Below are positions 27,175 through 35,385 of a stretch of DNA of 64,000 nucleotides, piece by piece. This DNA is from Candidatus Poribacteria bacterium. Lineage in GTDB: Bacteria > Poribacteria > WGA-4E > JAJDTR01. How positions within the stretch are numbered: position 1 is the stretch's first letter; every line of letters starts with the position of its first letter. The notes under the pieces are model-generated. The model saw only the letters and a program-made list of their open reading frames with translations. It did no database searches and had not been told where the DNA came from. Made by a program: the position numbers and the translations under genes. Location: positions 1 to 64,000 of the forward strand of contig JAPPIK010000001.1 of assembly GCA_028820655.1 (NCBI GenBank), given 5' to 3'.

Positions 27175-27741
27175 ATGAGTTCAACGGAGGAACAGGTTAT
27201 ATTTGAGGACAAATTTGCTGGTACATTAGATTCCGGCTGGTCTTGGATACGAGAACATTCGGACTTCTGGCGAATCAAAGAAGGCGGCTTGGAAATTCGC
27301 GTGGAACCGGGAAAAGCAGACACGGTTAGAAACGCGTTGGTCAGACCTGCCCCCGACCGCAACGCAGGTACATTTGCCATCGAGGTGACTGTGACGAATC
27401 ATACCAGTCCCACGGAGCAATATGAACAAGCGGGAATCACGTGGTATCACGATGGCGAGCCGGTGTTCAAAGAGGTGAAAGAGTTGGTTGACGGCGAGTT
27501 ATTCATCATTCCCGGGAAGGCGCCCATGCCTGCGGCGAGCGTTCGAATACGTCTCGTGGTCACGGCGAATTCATGGGAGGCCCAATACCGTGCCGTTGGA
27601 GATGCGGGATTCCAAACGGCGGCAACGGGAGAGCTTCCTGAGCCGGGAGACGATCAGGTGAGTATCCAGTGTTACAACGGTCCGCCGGATGGGGAGCATT
27701 GGATTCGATTCGAGGATTTCGGTATCAGGCAGGTTTCGTAG
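27175..27741 (+). CDS. concanavalin A/LamG-like (DUF1349-type) protein
   Basis: The 188-residue product reads as a single jelly-roll domain: EDKFAGTLDSGWSWIREHSDFWRIKEGGLEI, then AGITWYHDGEPVFKEVKELVDGE and WIRFEDFGIRQ at the end. These are typical of the DUF1349/beta-xylosidase C-terminal concanavalin-like family. There is no signal peptide and no catalytic residue is obvious, so sugar binding is only presumed. The frame opens earlier at 27139, but the ATG at 27175 has GCGAGG at good spacing and fits the domain start. It is a lone gene. Confidence 0.8.
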   Translation: MSSTEEQVIFEDKFAGTLDSGWSWIREHSDFWRIKEGGLEIRVEPGKADTVRNALVRPAPDRNAGTFAIEVTVTNHTSPTEQYEQAGITWYHDGEPVFKEVKELVDGELFIIPGKAPMPAASVRIRLVVTANSWEAQYRAVGDAGFQTAATGELPEPGDDQVSIQCYNGPPDGEHWIRFEDFGIRQVS

Positions 27742-27820
27742 GTGCGCGGACGCCAGCGATTGATGATTCGTCATGTCATTTCGGTGTTGCGCTTTCCGCA
27801 GGCTGATGAGAACGCGTCAG

Positions 27821-28016
27821 GAGCCTGTTTCAAAAAAAGGCAGCGACACCGTTTTTGAGCATTTGAGCAAGGCCTATTGCCATGAGTTTGCTGCTGGCAT
27901 CTATGCACCTGTCGCCCCGCTGGGGCTAAGAAAGACTGGTCCACGGAGTTTATCTTGATTCAATAATAGGATTTAAGATAATGGCTCTACTCAAAACGAC
28001 TTTTCAAAAAGGTTTT
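27821..28016. mobile_element. diverged MITE-like element upstream of ndk
   Basis: The left end GAGCCTGTTTCAAA and the right end (CGACTTTTCAAAAAGGTTTT) are diverged inverted copies of the ends seen at 15288 and 39997. The first 60 or so bases align with 15288-15345, and the interior has the hairpin GCCCCGCTGGGGC at 27914. No clear target duplication is seen. It ends about 45 bases before the ndk start. Confidence 0.55.
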
Positions 28017-28060
28017 GAGTTATGTTGAAAATATCAATGATTTATTTGGCAGGAGACTAG

Positions 28061-28525
28061 ATGGAACAGGAAAGAACACTTGTATTAATTAAGCCCGATG
28101 GGGTTCAGCGCGGATTGATCGGTGAAATAATAACCAGATTTGAACGCAAGGGGCTCAAACCGGTTGGGCTCAAACTTCTCACACTCTCCAAAGATAAAGC
28201 GGAGGAACTTTATTCACCCCACGTGGGCAAGTTCTTTTACGACTATTTGGTGCAGTTTATGACATCAAACCCGATTGTAGCGCTTGCGGTTGAGGGCAAC
28301 GACGCCATTGAGCTTGTCCGCATGATAAACGGCGCGACCAAGCCGATGGAGTCTGCACCGGGCAGCATTCGCGGTGATTTCTCGATTGATATTACCCATA
28401 ATGTGGTACACGCGTCGGACAGCCCCGAGAATGCCGAACGCGAACTGCGAGTGCTGTTTGATGACGGCGAGATTCTCGAATATCAGCGAATCGACGAAGC
28501 AGTTCTTTATGGGCCGGATCTGTAA
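28061..28525 (+). CDS. ndk: nucleoside diphosphate kinase
   Basis: The 154-residue protein matches Ndk through its length: TLVLIKPDGVQRGLIGEII at the N-terminus, GPYxxxR replaced by the local SPHVGKFFYDYL, GATKPMESAPGSIRGDFSID, and the active-site His117 in NVVHASDS. It transfers the terminal phosphate between nucleoside triphosphates and diphosphates through a phosphohistidine. AGGAG lies five bases before the ATG. It is a single gene with repeat-derived DNA on both sides, including a MITE-like element directly upstream that may now carry its promoter. Confidence 0.96.
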   Translation: MEQERTLVLIKPDGVQRGLIGEIITRFERKGLKPVGLKLLTLSKDKAEELYSPHVGKFFYDYLVQFMTSNPIVALAVEGNDAIELVRMINGATKPMESAPGSIRGDFSIDITHNVVHASDSPENAERELRVLFDDGEILEYQRIDEAVLYGPDL

Positions 28526-28689
28526 TTGAGTATTGGGATAAAATGCTATCGGGTTTGCGATTTCTTCTTGGTTCAACTCTTTGCATTGGAAACTTTCAAA
28601 GGCTCGTAGGATCCCTATCGAGTTAGCTGCTCGCTCATTTGAAAGCGCTCTACAAGCGTGAATTTTAGTTCGGCGCTGCGGGGCAAGGG

Positions 28690-28815
28690 GATTTGCTATC
28701 GCGCTCCCTATTCAGTCGCTTGATGGATTTGCTATCGCGCTAAGATCTCTATGGGATTTCTATCGCCTTCGCTGTTCGCTCAGTTGATCACTCGCTATCC
28801 GCTCGCTTGATTCCC
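28690..28815 (+). repeat. three to four copies of the dispersed 35-bp repeat
   Basis: The copies read gatttgctatcgcgctccc, gatttgctatcgcgctaag, gatttctatcgccttcgc and cactcgctatccgctcgc. The order and linking bases (gatctctatgggatttctatc, ttgatcactcg) are the same as at 15376-15440 inside the MITE-like element. Confidence 0.8.
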
Positions 28816-28904
28816 GGCTACGAGATTGGCGGTGATGAGTTAGCTTCTTGCTCACTTGAACGCGCTTTACAAGCGTGAATTTTAGTCCGGCACTGCGGGG
28901 CAAG

Positions 28905-28999
28905 ATGCCCCGCCTACGAGAATATGCCGGGCCTACGAGATTATGTACCGACTGCGAGACTATGCGCCGCTTACGAGATTGTGCCTCGGCTACGAGATT
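28905..28999 (+). repeat. 19-bp tandem repeat, five copies
   Basis: Units start at 28905, 28924, 28943, 28962 and 28981. The consensus is about ATGCCCCGCCTACGAGATT with moderate drift (tac for gcc, gcga for acga). There is no open frame through it and no hairpin symmetry. It sits about 60 bases upstream of the VOC gene. Confidence 0.8.
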
Positions 29000-29062
29000 G
29001 ATGCTGATTAGCTTCCCGCTCAATGCAGCCGTAATGCAAATATACTAATTCGAGCCAACATT

Positions 29063-29407
29063 ATGAGACATGAGTTGAAGTTTCACCACATGAGCATTCC
29101 AACCGATGTTCCACGTGAGAACGAAACCTATGTGGAAGCGTTCAAAGTGCACATTTCGGGATTGGACGGGAATCCGTATCGCGTGGATTGGTTACGGTTT
29201 GAGCCCGATAGTCCATTGCCGGATATACTAAAAACACTCCCGCACGTCGCCTATGTTGTAGATGACATTGAAGTTGCCATAGCAGATGCAGAGGTTATCG
29301 TCGCACCCACCACTCCAATCGAGGGCGTCACGGTGGCGTACATCGTCCATGATGGCGCTCCGATTGAGTTTCTACAATTCCATCGCGCAGAATCGCAAAG
29401 CGCATAA
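29063..29407 (+). CDS. VOC (glyoxalase-like) superfamily protein
   Basis: This 114-residue single-module protein starts KFHHMSIPTDVPRENETY, and the C-terminal part reads PHVAYVVDDIEVAIADAEVI...GVTVAYIVHDGAPIEFLQF. The His near the N-terminus and the late Glu are positioned like metal ligands of glyoxalase/bleomycin-resistance folds. The enzyme or binding activity is unknown. No clear Shine-Dalgarno is seen, so the start is uncertain within ten codons. The matrixin-TPR gene follows 24 bases downstream, so the two could share a transcript, though their functions look unrelated. Confidence 0.75.
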   Translation: MRHELKFHHMSIPTDVPRENETYVEAFKVHISGLDGNPYRVDWLRFEPDSPLPDILKTLPHVAYVVDDIEVAIADAEVIVAPTTPIEGVTVAYIVHDGAPIEFLQFHRAESQSA

Positions 29408-29431
29408 TTCGAACTAAGCACAGGTTGCCAA

Positions 29432-31702
29432 GTGAGAGGAACGAATAGACTACCCATAAAGGCAGCATTTTTTCTCTTCCTGTGCCCGGCTCTCGCCGGA
29501 TTGTCGACAAGCGGTTTTACGGGAGATGATTACTTTGATTACATCACCGTTTTCTCGAGTGGTCGGGTCGCACGATTCACGAAGATGCCGATTCGGGTCT
29601 ACGTCTCCCCCATGCTTAGGACAGATGCCTATTTGAACGCGATACGATACGGCATGCGCCAATGGGAATCGGCTTCCGGAGGGATTATCCAATTTGTAGA
29701 GACTCAAGTTAACAGGGAAGCCGACATTCGAGTGAGTTGGGGGAGAGCCGGACTTTGGCCAATCGCCGAGGTAACGGGCGCCAAAGCCCAGTTAACGCGT
29801 CTGGATGGGGATCGCATCAGGGTGGAAATCGTGCTGGTGCCTCACGAACCTCAACCCGACGAGGTCAATGATCCGGGGCGCTTGCGCGCAATCTGCCTCC
29901 ACGAATTCGGTCATGCGATCGGACTGTGGGGACACAGCCCGGACTCGCGCGACGCCGAATTTCACACGTCTACCGAGGAAACCCCTTCCCCTCAAGATAT
30001 CAATACACTTTTACGTGTTTACGCCACACCCCAGAACACTCCGCAACACGATGTTGCGGTTAGCACAATCAAGGAAAGCCTTGATGGAACCGCGGCTGAT
30101 GCGCGCCGACATTACCTTCTCGGCACCATCACTGCCGATGAAGGAAATATCAAGGGTGCAATCGGACACTTCAAGACGGCACTTGAGCTTGATCCGAACT
30201 CCGAACCTGCCCGTCAAAAGCTAATCCAAGTCTATCAAGATTTCGGCTATTATGACCAAGCGATCAGGTTGCTTAATGAAGTGTTGGCAGAGGCTCCGTC
30301 GCACGATGCCTACAACACTCTGGGTGTGATGTATTACCGTAACGGACGTATTGAAGAGTCGATTGCCGCGTTTCAAGACTCGATCGATCGGAATTCGCAC
30401 GATCTTGCCGCGCAACACAATCTCCACCAAATCTACCGGGAAAAAGGAATGGCCGCGCTCCGGTCCGAGAACTACTCACAGGCCGACATCTATTTCGACA
30501 AGGCGCTACAGTACGCCGCGCGCGATGCAAGCGCGGTCTACCGTCTGCAGGGCCACAGTTCCGAGAGGCGAGGTGATTTCGCCAAAGCCGTGCTGCAATA
30601 CCAAAAGGCGCTCGAAACCAATCCCGTTGATCGTGAAATTCAAGATGCGCTTGCACAGTGTCACAACAATCACGGCGTGGTATTGAGAAATGCTAAACGA
30701 TGGGATGAAGCCATATACGCATATAACCGCGCGTTAGCGTTGAAACCAACACTTACAGTCGCTCGGTCGAATTTGATAGACGCTCTATTAAAACGCGCCA
30801 ATCACTATCGCGAAGCGGGAAACTTCGATGAAGCGATTACAAGCTACCGTGACCTCGCGGCGCTGGAAACCGATCATATCGATGCCTACAGCCGACTGGG
30901 TGAGCTGTACCTCGAACAGAACGCGTATGCAGGAGCGATTGAGTCATTTCGATCCGCCTATGAGCTGAAACCGAGCCAATCCCAAACGCGGCACAATCTC
31001 GTAGTTGCGTATTCTACTTATGCCAAACACCTCGATTCGCAAGACCGGCACGACGAGGCTATCGAACAACTGCAACAAGCACTTGCCGTCGCGCCAATGC
31101 AGGTTAATCTTCACGTGAGTCTTGCCCGTGTTTATCAACGTGCAGGGAACCTTGTTCAGGCACAGTCGGCATTTACGACCGCATTGCGAATCCAACCGGA
31201 TGACGACTCGATTTTTCGGGAGTCAATCAATCTTCGGGCGCTTCGTGCGAACAGACTCTTGAGTGCGCGACGGTATAGCGCCGCCTTGACAGAGTTCGAG
31301 GCTATCCCGCGCGGCGAGAGAAGCGTCGATATTCACAACTCCATCGGCTACCTCTATCTAATAAGACGCAACTTTGCGGAAGCGATTGGCTCAATCGAGT
31401 CAGCACTTGCAATGGCGCCAACCAATCTAATCGCATATCAAAACCTGCTGGCGACTGAATCTCAGCTAATTCGCCAGCCGCCGCGCAGATTGACTCGGGT
31501 AGAAATCAATAACCTCCTCGCTCGGGCCCAAAATCAGCTTGCAATGTACTATTTGAATCAAGGGGAACACGCTAACGCAATAGCAAAATATCGGGCTGCA
31601 AGAGATCTTGGTCCGACCGATTACGAGGTTCGTAAAGGGTTGATCGCTACGGGGCAGAGCCTTGAACACGTATTAGGACAGAATGCACTTGAGATTGAGT
31701 AA
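29432..31702 (+). CDS. secreted matrixin-type zinc metalloprotease fused to a TPR superhelix
   Basis: The 756-residue protein starts with GTG and a signal peptide (KAAFFLFLCPALAGLSTSG). Residues about 50-185 are a matrixin-like domain: MPIRVYVSP, RQWESASGGIIQFVE and the zinc site HEFGHAIGLWGHSP (157-170), with His157, His161 and the third ligand His168. From about 195 to the end there are some 12-14 TPRs (for example HYLLGTITADEGNIKGAIGHFKTALELDPNSEPARQKL). The protease would cut proteins outside the cytoplasm, and the TPR arm could present substrates or partners. This pairing is unusual. The Met-turn is not obvious. It follows the VOC gene closely. Confidence 0.85.
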   Translation: MRGTNRLPIKAAFFLFLCPALAGLSTSGFTGDDYFDYITVFSSGRVARFTKMPIRVYVSPMLRTDAYLNAIRYGMRQWESASGGIIQFVETQVNREADIRVSWGRAGLWPIAEVTGAKAQLTRLDGDRIRVEIVLVPHEPQPDEVNDPGRLRAICLHEFGHAIGLWGHSPDSRDAEFHTSTEETPSPQDINTLLRVYATPQNTPQHDVAVSTIKESLDGTAADARRHYLLGTITADEGNIKGAIGHFKTALELDPNSEPARQKLIQVYQDFGYYDQAIRLLNEVLAEAPSHDAYNTLGVMYYRNGRIEESIAAFQDSIDRNSHDLAAQHNLHQIYREKGMAALRSENYSQADIYFDKALQYAARDASAVYRLQGHSSERRGDFAKAVLQYQKALETNPVDREIQDALAQCHNNHGVVLRNAKRWDEAIYAYNRALALKPTLTVARSNLIDALLKRANHYREAGNFDEAITSYRDLAALETDHIDAYSRLGELYLEQNAYAGAIESFRSAYELKPSQSQTRHNLVVAYSTYAKHLDSQDRHDEAIEQLQQALAVAPMQVNLHVSLARVYQRAGNLVQAQSAFTTALRIQPDDDSIFRESINLRALRANRLLSARRYSAALTEFEAIPRGERSVDIHNSIGYLYLIRRNFAEAIGSIESALAMAPTNLIAYQNLLATESQLIRQPPRRLTRVEINNLLARAQNQLAMYYLNQGEHANAIAKYRAARDLGPTDYEVRKGLIATGQSLEHVLGQNALEIE

Positions 31703-31779
31703 TTGGAGTTCAGGTTTGCGTTGATGCGACGGTGGAGGGGCGCGATTCTAGCTCGGCGCCAAAGTCGGCACGATCGAAT

Positions 31780-32262
31780 TCAATACATTCGGCGCAAGAA
31801 GGTGGAAAGTAAAATAACGATGAGGCTTAGAACAAGGGTCAAGTTTAGCCAGGGGGCGGGACGTTTTTGAATTGGCGCGTACACGGGATAGGGGAAAGTC
31901 AGGGCAATCCCAAGTATGAAGATAAGCGTTACGATGAGGAATTTGACCCCAAGCACCACGATATACATGGAGTAATCTGGCGCCAGATTGGGATCGGTCA
32001 CGGTGTGATTGCCCGTCGAAATTAGGAAAGTTATAAAATTGTAGACACCACTCACGAGTATCGTGACAAGCGCGATCCAAACAATGACTCTGAAGCGGCG
32101 AAATGCGGCATCAATGATTTGAGTTTTCTTCGGGTCGGGCAGGACTTTGGCAGCGGGCAGCAAAACAACGCGCAGGAAGAAAAAGCCACCAATCATCAAC
32201 ACGGCGGAACCAACATGCAGCCACTGCATCAAGACGGGAAGAAGCTCGTAATTAGGGGTCAT
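31780..32262 (-). CDS. four-helix membrane protein, CopD/DUF-like
   Basis: The 160-residue protein has four hydrophobic helices: QWLHVGSAVLMIGGFFFLRVVL, VIVWIALVTILVSGVYNFITF, YIVVLGVKFLIVTLIFILGIAL and LTLVLSLIVILLSTFL. His residues in helix 1 (WLHVGSA) and a K-F in helix 3 resemble CopD-like/DUF2269 membrane proteins, which may bind heme or copper. This is family-level similarity only. It faces the matrixin-TPR gene tail-to-tail. Confidence 0.7.
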   Translation of the reverse strand: MTPNYELLPVLMQWLHVGSAVLMIGGFFFLRVVLLPAAKVLPDPKKTQIIDAAFRRFRVIVWIALVTILVSGVYNFITFLISTGNHTVTDPNLAPDYSMYIVVLGVKFLIVTLIFILGIALTFPYPVYAPIQKRPAPWLNLTLVLSLIVILLSTFLRRMY

Positions 32263-32630
32263 AGAAATTAGAAGATTCGATTGTACGAGACACGGCTAGT
32301 GAAAGGCTAATAATACATTATCGTATGGATCAACGATGGTCAAGACAAAAGCTGTTCCAGGGCCATTGGGCGTCGGTTCGACGGCGTTGCTTCGTCTCAC
32401 GAGCAATTTCTGTACTGAAGATTTCCTTCAACGAGCCTTGAATTTCAGATTGACATCAGCGGACGGAGATGCTAATTTTGATGAATATTCTTAACTTGCA
32501 GTGGAAACACGCACGGATGTCCAGCAATCAAGTGGAAGCAGAATTCCCGCACTATTTCGAACTGGGGTCGGACAGTGGAGTCTAACGGCCCGTCCCACAT
32601 ACGTGAACAAGAAAACGGAGGGCAATACCA
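32263..32630. other. intergenic region between divergent genes
   Basis: No gene or notable repeat is seen. Promoters for the membrane-protein gene and the aldehyde dehydrogenase should lie here, but no motif was convincing. Confidence 0.4.
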
Positions 32631-34046
32631 ATGAGGATGCATCTTGGTGGTGAGTGGGTTGACAAATCGGAGAAAATTGAGGTTCTCAGTCCGTTCGATG
32701 GCTCGGTAGTTGATACCGTGCCGAAAGGCGATGCGGCTGATATCGAGCAGGCGCTGCAAACAGCGGAACGCGGCGCGAAGATTGTGGCTCAGATGACAGG
32801 ATTCGAGCGATACGAAATCCTGCACAAAGTCTCGGAGATGATGATCGAGCGTTCGGAGGAACTCGCCCGTATAATCACTATGGAGGAGGGGAAGATCCTC
32901 GCCGAGGGGCGGATAGAAGCAACGCGCGCAGCCGAGATTATTGCGCTCTCGGCGGAGGAAGCGAAGAGGCTTTACGGCGAAGTGATTCCTCTCGAAGGTG
33001 CGCCGGGGGTACAGGGAAAATTCGGCTTTACGGTGCGTGTGCCATGCGGCATCGTCGCCGGAATTAGTCCGTTCAATTTTCCGTTGCACCTGGTTTGCCA
33101 CAAAGCGGGGCCCGCCATCGCCGCTGGAAATGCTATCATTCTTAAACCCGCCACAGACACGCCGCTCTCAGCGTTAAAACTGGTTGAACTTTTTGTGGAA
33201 GCGGGCACGCCGCCCGAAGCGATCCAATGCGTGACGGGGGCCGGCAGCGAGATTGGAGATGCGCTCTGTTCGGACAGCCGCGTGCGGAAGATTACCTTCA
33301 CGGGTAGTCGTGACATCGGCGAGCATATCTGTCATGTTGCCGGTTTGAAACGTGTGACGATGGAACTAGGTTCTAACTCGCCCCTGATCGTCATGCCGGA
33401 CGCCGATCCGGAGAAAGTGGCGAAAGCGGCTGCCATGTCGGGTTATTCAAATGCCGGACAGGTCTGTATTTCTACTCAGCGGGTGATCGCTCATGACAAG
33501 ATTTACGGTGATTTTCTCGATGCCTTCAAGTCCGAAGTAGAGCAGATTAGCATTGGCGACCCGCTTGACGAACCAACGAAGATGGGACCGATGATTCGCG
33601 AATCGGATGCCGCTCGAGTAAGTGATTGGATTCAGGATGCGGTGAACGGCGGAGCAAAGTTGTTGACGGGCGGCGAAAAACACAACCAGTTCGTGACCCC
33701 CGCCATCCTGTCGGATGTCAGGCCGGACATGCAGATTTCCTGCGACGAGGTATTTGGGCCAGCGGTTGGCGTGACGCGCGTTCACGATATTGACGAAGCG
33801 ATCGCACTAGCCAACGACACAAACTATGGCTTGAGCGCCGCCATCTTTACCGAGAACATCAATTGGGCGATGCGTTTTGTTCGCGAGGTGGACTCCGGCA
33901 ATCTGATGGTGAATTGGGGTACACAGTGGCGGGCGGACCTGATGCCTTACGGCGGTCTTAAAGAGAGCGGTATGGGTAAAGAGGGACCCAAGTATGCGGT
34001 GGAAGAGATGACCGAGACCAAGATGGCGATCTTCCATTTGAGCTAG
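32631..34046 (+). CDS. NAD(P)-dependent aldehyde dehydrogenase
   Basis: The 471-residue protein is a full-length aldehyde dehydrogenase: GISPFNFPLHLVCHKAGPAIAAGNAIILKPA in the cofactor domain, FTGSRDIG, the catalytic Glu in TMELGSNSPLIV and the catalytic Cys in NAGQVCISTQRV. GGLKESGMGKEG lies near the end. It oxidises an aldehyde to its acid with NAD or NADP; the sequence looks closer to lactaldehyde/glyceraldehyde-3-phosphate (GapN-like) types than to betaine types. GGAGG lies nine bases before the ATG. It has no operon partner, but the alcohol dehydrogenase and other oxidoreductases elsewhere in the window could feed it. Confidence 0.93.
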   Translation: MRMHLGGEWVDKSEKIEVLSPFDGSVVDTVPKGDAADIEQALQTAERGAKIVAQMTGFERYEILHKVSEMMIERSEELARIITMEEGKILAEGRIEATRAAEIIALSAEEAKRLYGEVIPLEGAPGVQGKFGFTVRVPCGIVAGISPFNFPLHLVCHKAGPAIAAGNAIILKPATDTPLSALKLVELFVEAGTPPEAIQCVTGAGSEIGDALCSDSRVRKITFTGSRDIGEHICHVAGLKRVTMELGSNSPLIVMPDADPEKVAKAAAMSGYSNAGQVCISTQRVIAHDKIYGDFLDAFKSEVEQISIGDPLDEPTKMGPMIRESDAARVSDWIQDAVNGGAKLLTGGEKHNQFVTPAILSDVRPDMQISCDEVFGPAVGVTRVHDIDEAIALANDTNYGLSAAIFTENINWAMRFVREVDSGNLMVNWGTQWRADLMPYGGLKESGMGKEGPKYAVEEMTETKMAIFHLS

Positions 34047-34341
34047 TTGAATTGAGTCCGATTCGAAAGACTTCGATTTTGGCGGCAAGCGAACTTGTTG
34101 TCACGTGTTGTTGACTAGAATTCGGACAGTATGTGCAGATAATGAACGAATTGGTATTTGTCGGGCGTAGTTCGATCTCCTTCGCAGTGGCAAATTCGGT
34201 AATTCTTGGCGTGCTGTTGAATAGTCATGAAAATTGCATAAGTTACCTGTGGTGCAATTGATGTCTACTCGCATAAATTCAACGGATTACACTAGCCATT
34301 GAAACTTAAGGTCTCATCATGTGAGCGAAGGGGGTACAATT

Positions 34342-35283
34342 TTGAACATACGGATCTGCTTGGTTTTGGTTGTTCTCATCTGCATTATCGACATTCTTGG
34401 GTGCAGCCAAGATAAAGGCGACGTTAAGTGGCAACTCATCGAATCGGGAACCGATGCGCACCTGCACGGAGTGCACTTTGTTGATGCAAAGCGCGGTTGG
34501 GCGGTTGGCACGGAAGGGCTGGTGTTGTCCACTTCCGATGGCGGGTTGACGTGGAGCGAACTATCACCGAGGAAAGTTGTCTCTAGACATGCCCTCAACA
34601 AAGTCCATTTCTCCACGGCCATCAACGGTTGGGCGGTGACCCGGATGGGGGAGGTACTCTATACGGGGAGCGGCGGAAAATCGTGGACACGGCAGGCGAC
34701 GCCGGTTGACAAAGGCTTGCTTGATATTCATTTCATTAATGCCTCGGAGGGTTGGGCAATCGGCGGGTACGGCACCATTCTGCACACGGTTGACGGCGGC
34801 GGGAGTTGGGAAAAACAGCGCTCCCCGTCGAATTCGCATCTGTGGGCAGTGCATTTCGCGGACAATCGAAACGGATGGGCTGTCGGGGAGAATGGGGCAA
34901 TCGCTTTCACCCGGAACGGGGGCAAGAACTGGCTGGCTCAACAGAGCAATACCGAACAGCCGCTTTTGGGGGTGTTTTTCGCAGACGCAGAAACCGGTTG
35001 GATTGTTGGCACCAACGGGTTAATCTTGCACACGACTAACGGCGGCAACACCTGGGAACGCCAAACGGTACCCGTAAAGAAGACGATGCGCAGCGTGGCA
35101 TTTGATAGCCCCGAACAAGGGTGGGCGATTGGCGAGGACGGGTTGATTCTGCACACGATCGACGGCGGCGAGACGTGGGAAATTCTTCCGACATCCACGA
35201 ATTCAAATCTGCTCGACATCTATTTGCACAAGAATCGGAGTTGGGTGGTCGGAGCGAAGGGGACGATCATGCGCCGCGGTTAA
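34342..35283 (+). CDS. YCF48-like beta-propeller lipoprotein
   Basis: The product is about 313 residues. The likely start is TTG at 34342, which has GGGGG six bases upstream and gives MNIRICLVLVVLICIIDILGC, a clean lipoprotein signal. A GTG seven codons earlier (34321) is the alternative. The body has six or seven units with GWAVGxxGxILxTxDGGxxW, the pattern of YCF48/photosystem II assembly factor-like and BNR propellers. In bacteria without photosystems these are exported proteins of unknown role. It lies alone on the plus strand and converges with the PHP-type gene. Confidence 0.87.
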   Translation: MNIRICLVLVVLICIIDILGCSQDKGDVKWQLIESGTDAHLHGVHFVDAKRGWAVGTEGLVLSTSDGGLTWSELSPRKVVSRHALNKVHFSTAINGWAVTRMGEVLYTGSGGKSWTRQATPVDKGLLDIHFINASEGWAIGGYGTILHTVDGGGSWEKQRSPSNSHLWAVHFADNRNGWAVGENGAIAFTRNGGKNWLAQQSNTEQPLLGVFFADAETGWIVGTNGLILHTTNGGNTWERQTVPVKKTMRSVAFDSPEQGWAIGEDGLILHTIDGGETWEILPTSTNSNLLDIYLHKNRSWVVGAKGTIMRRG

Positions 35284-35385
35284 AATGCACGCAAATCGCG
35301 CTAGTCAAATCCTCAAAACGCCATCCATGCGATGTGTGTGCGAAAGATATGAGTTGGCCGGTTAATTAACGTACGAATCGGATAA

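Larger units (their letters stand above)
28526..29062. other. repeat-filled intergenic region
   Basis: Non-coding. It holds two direct copies of a ~65-bp sequence (28625-28686 and 28840-28901, including caagcgtgaattttagt), dispersed-repeat copies between them (28690-28830) and a 19-bp tandem array (28905-28999). It looks like a rearranged relative of the interior of the MITE at 15288. Confidence 0.65.
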
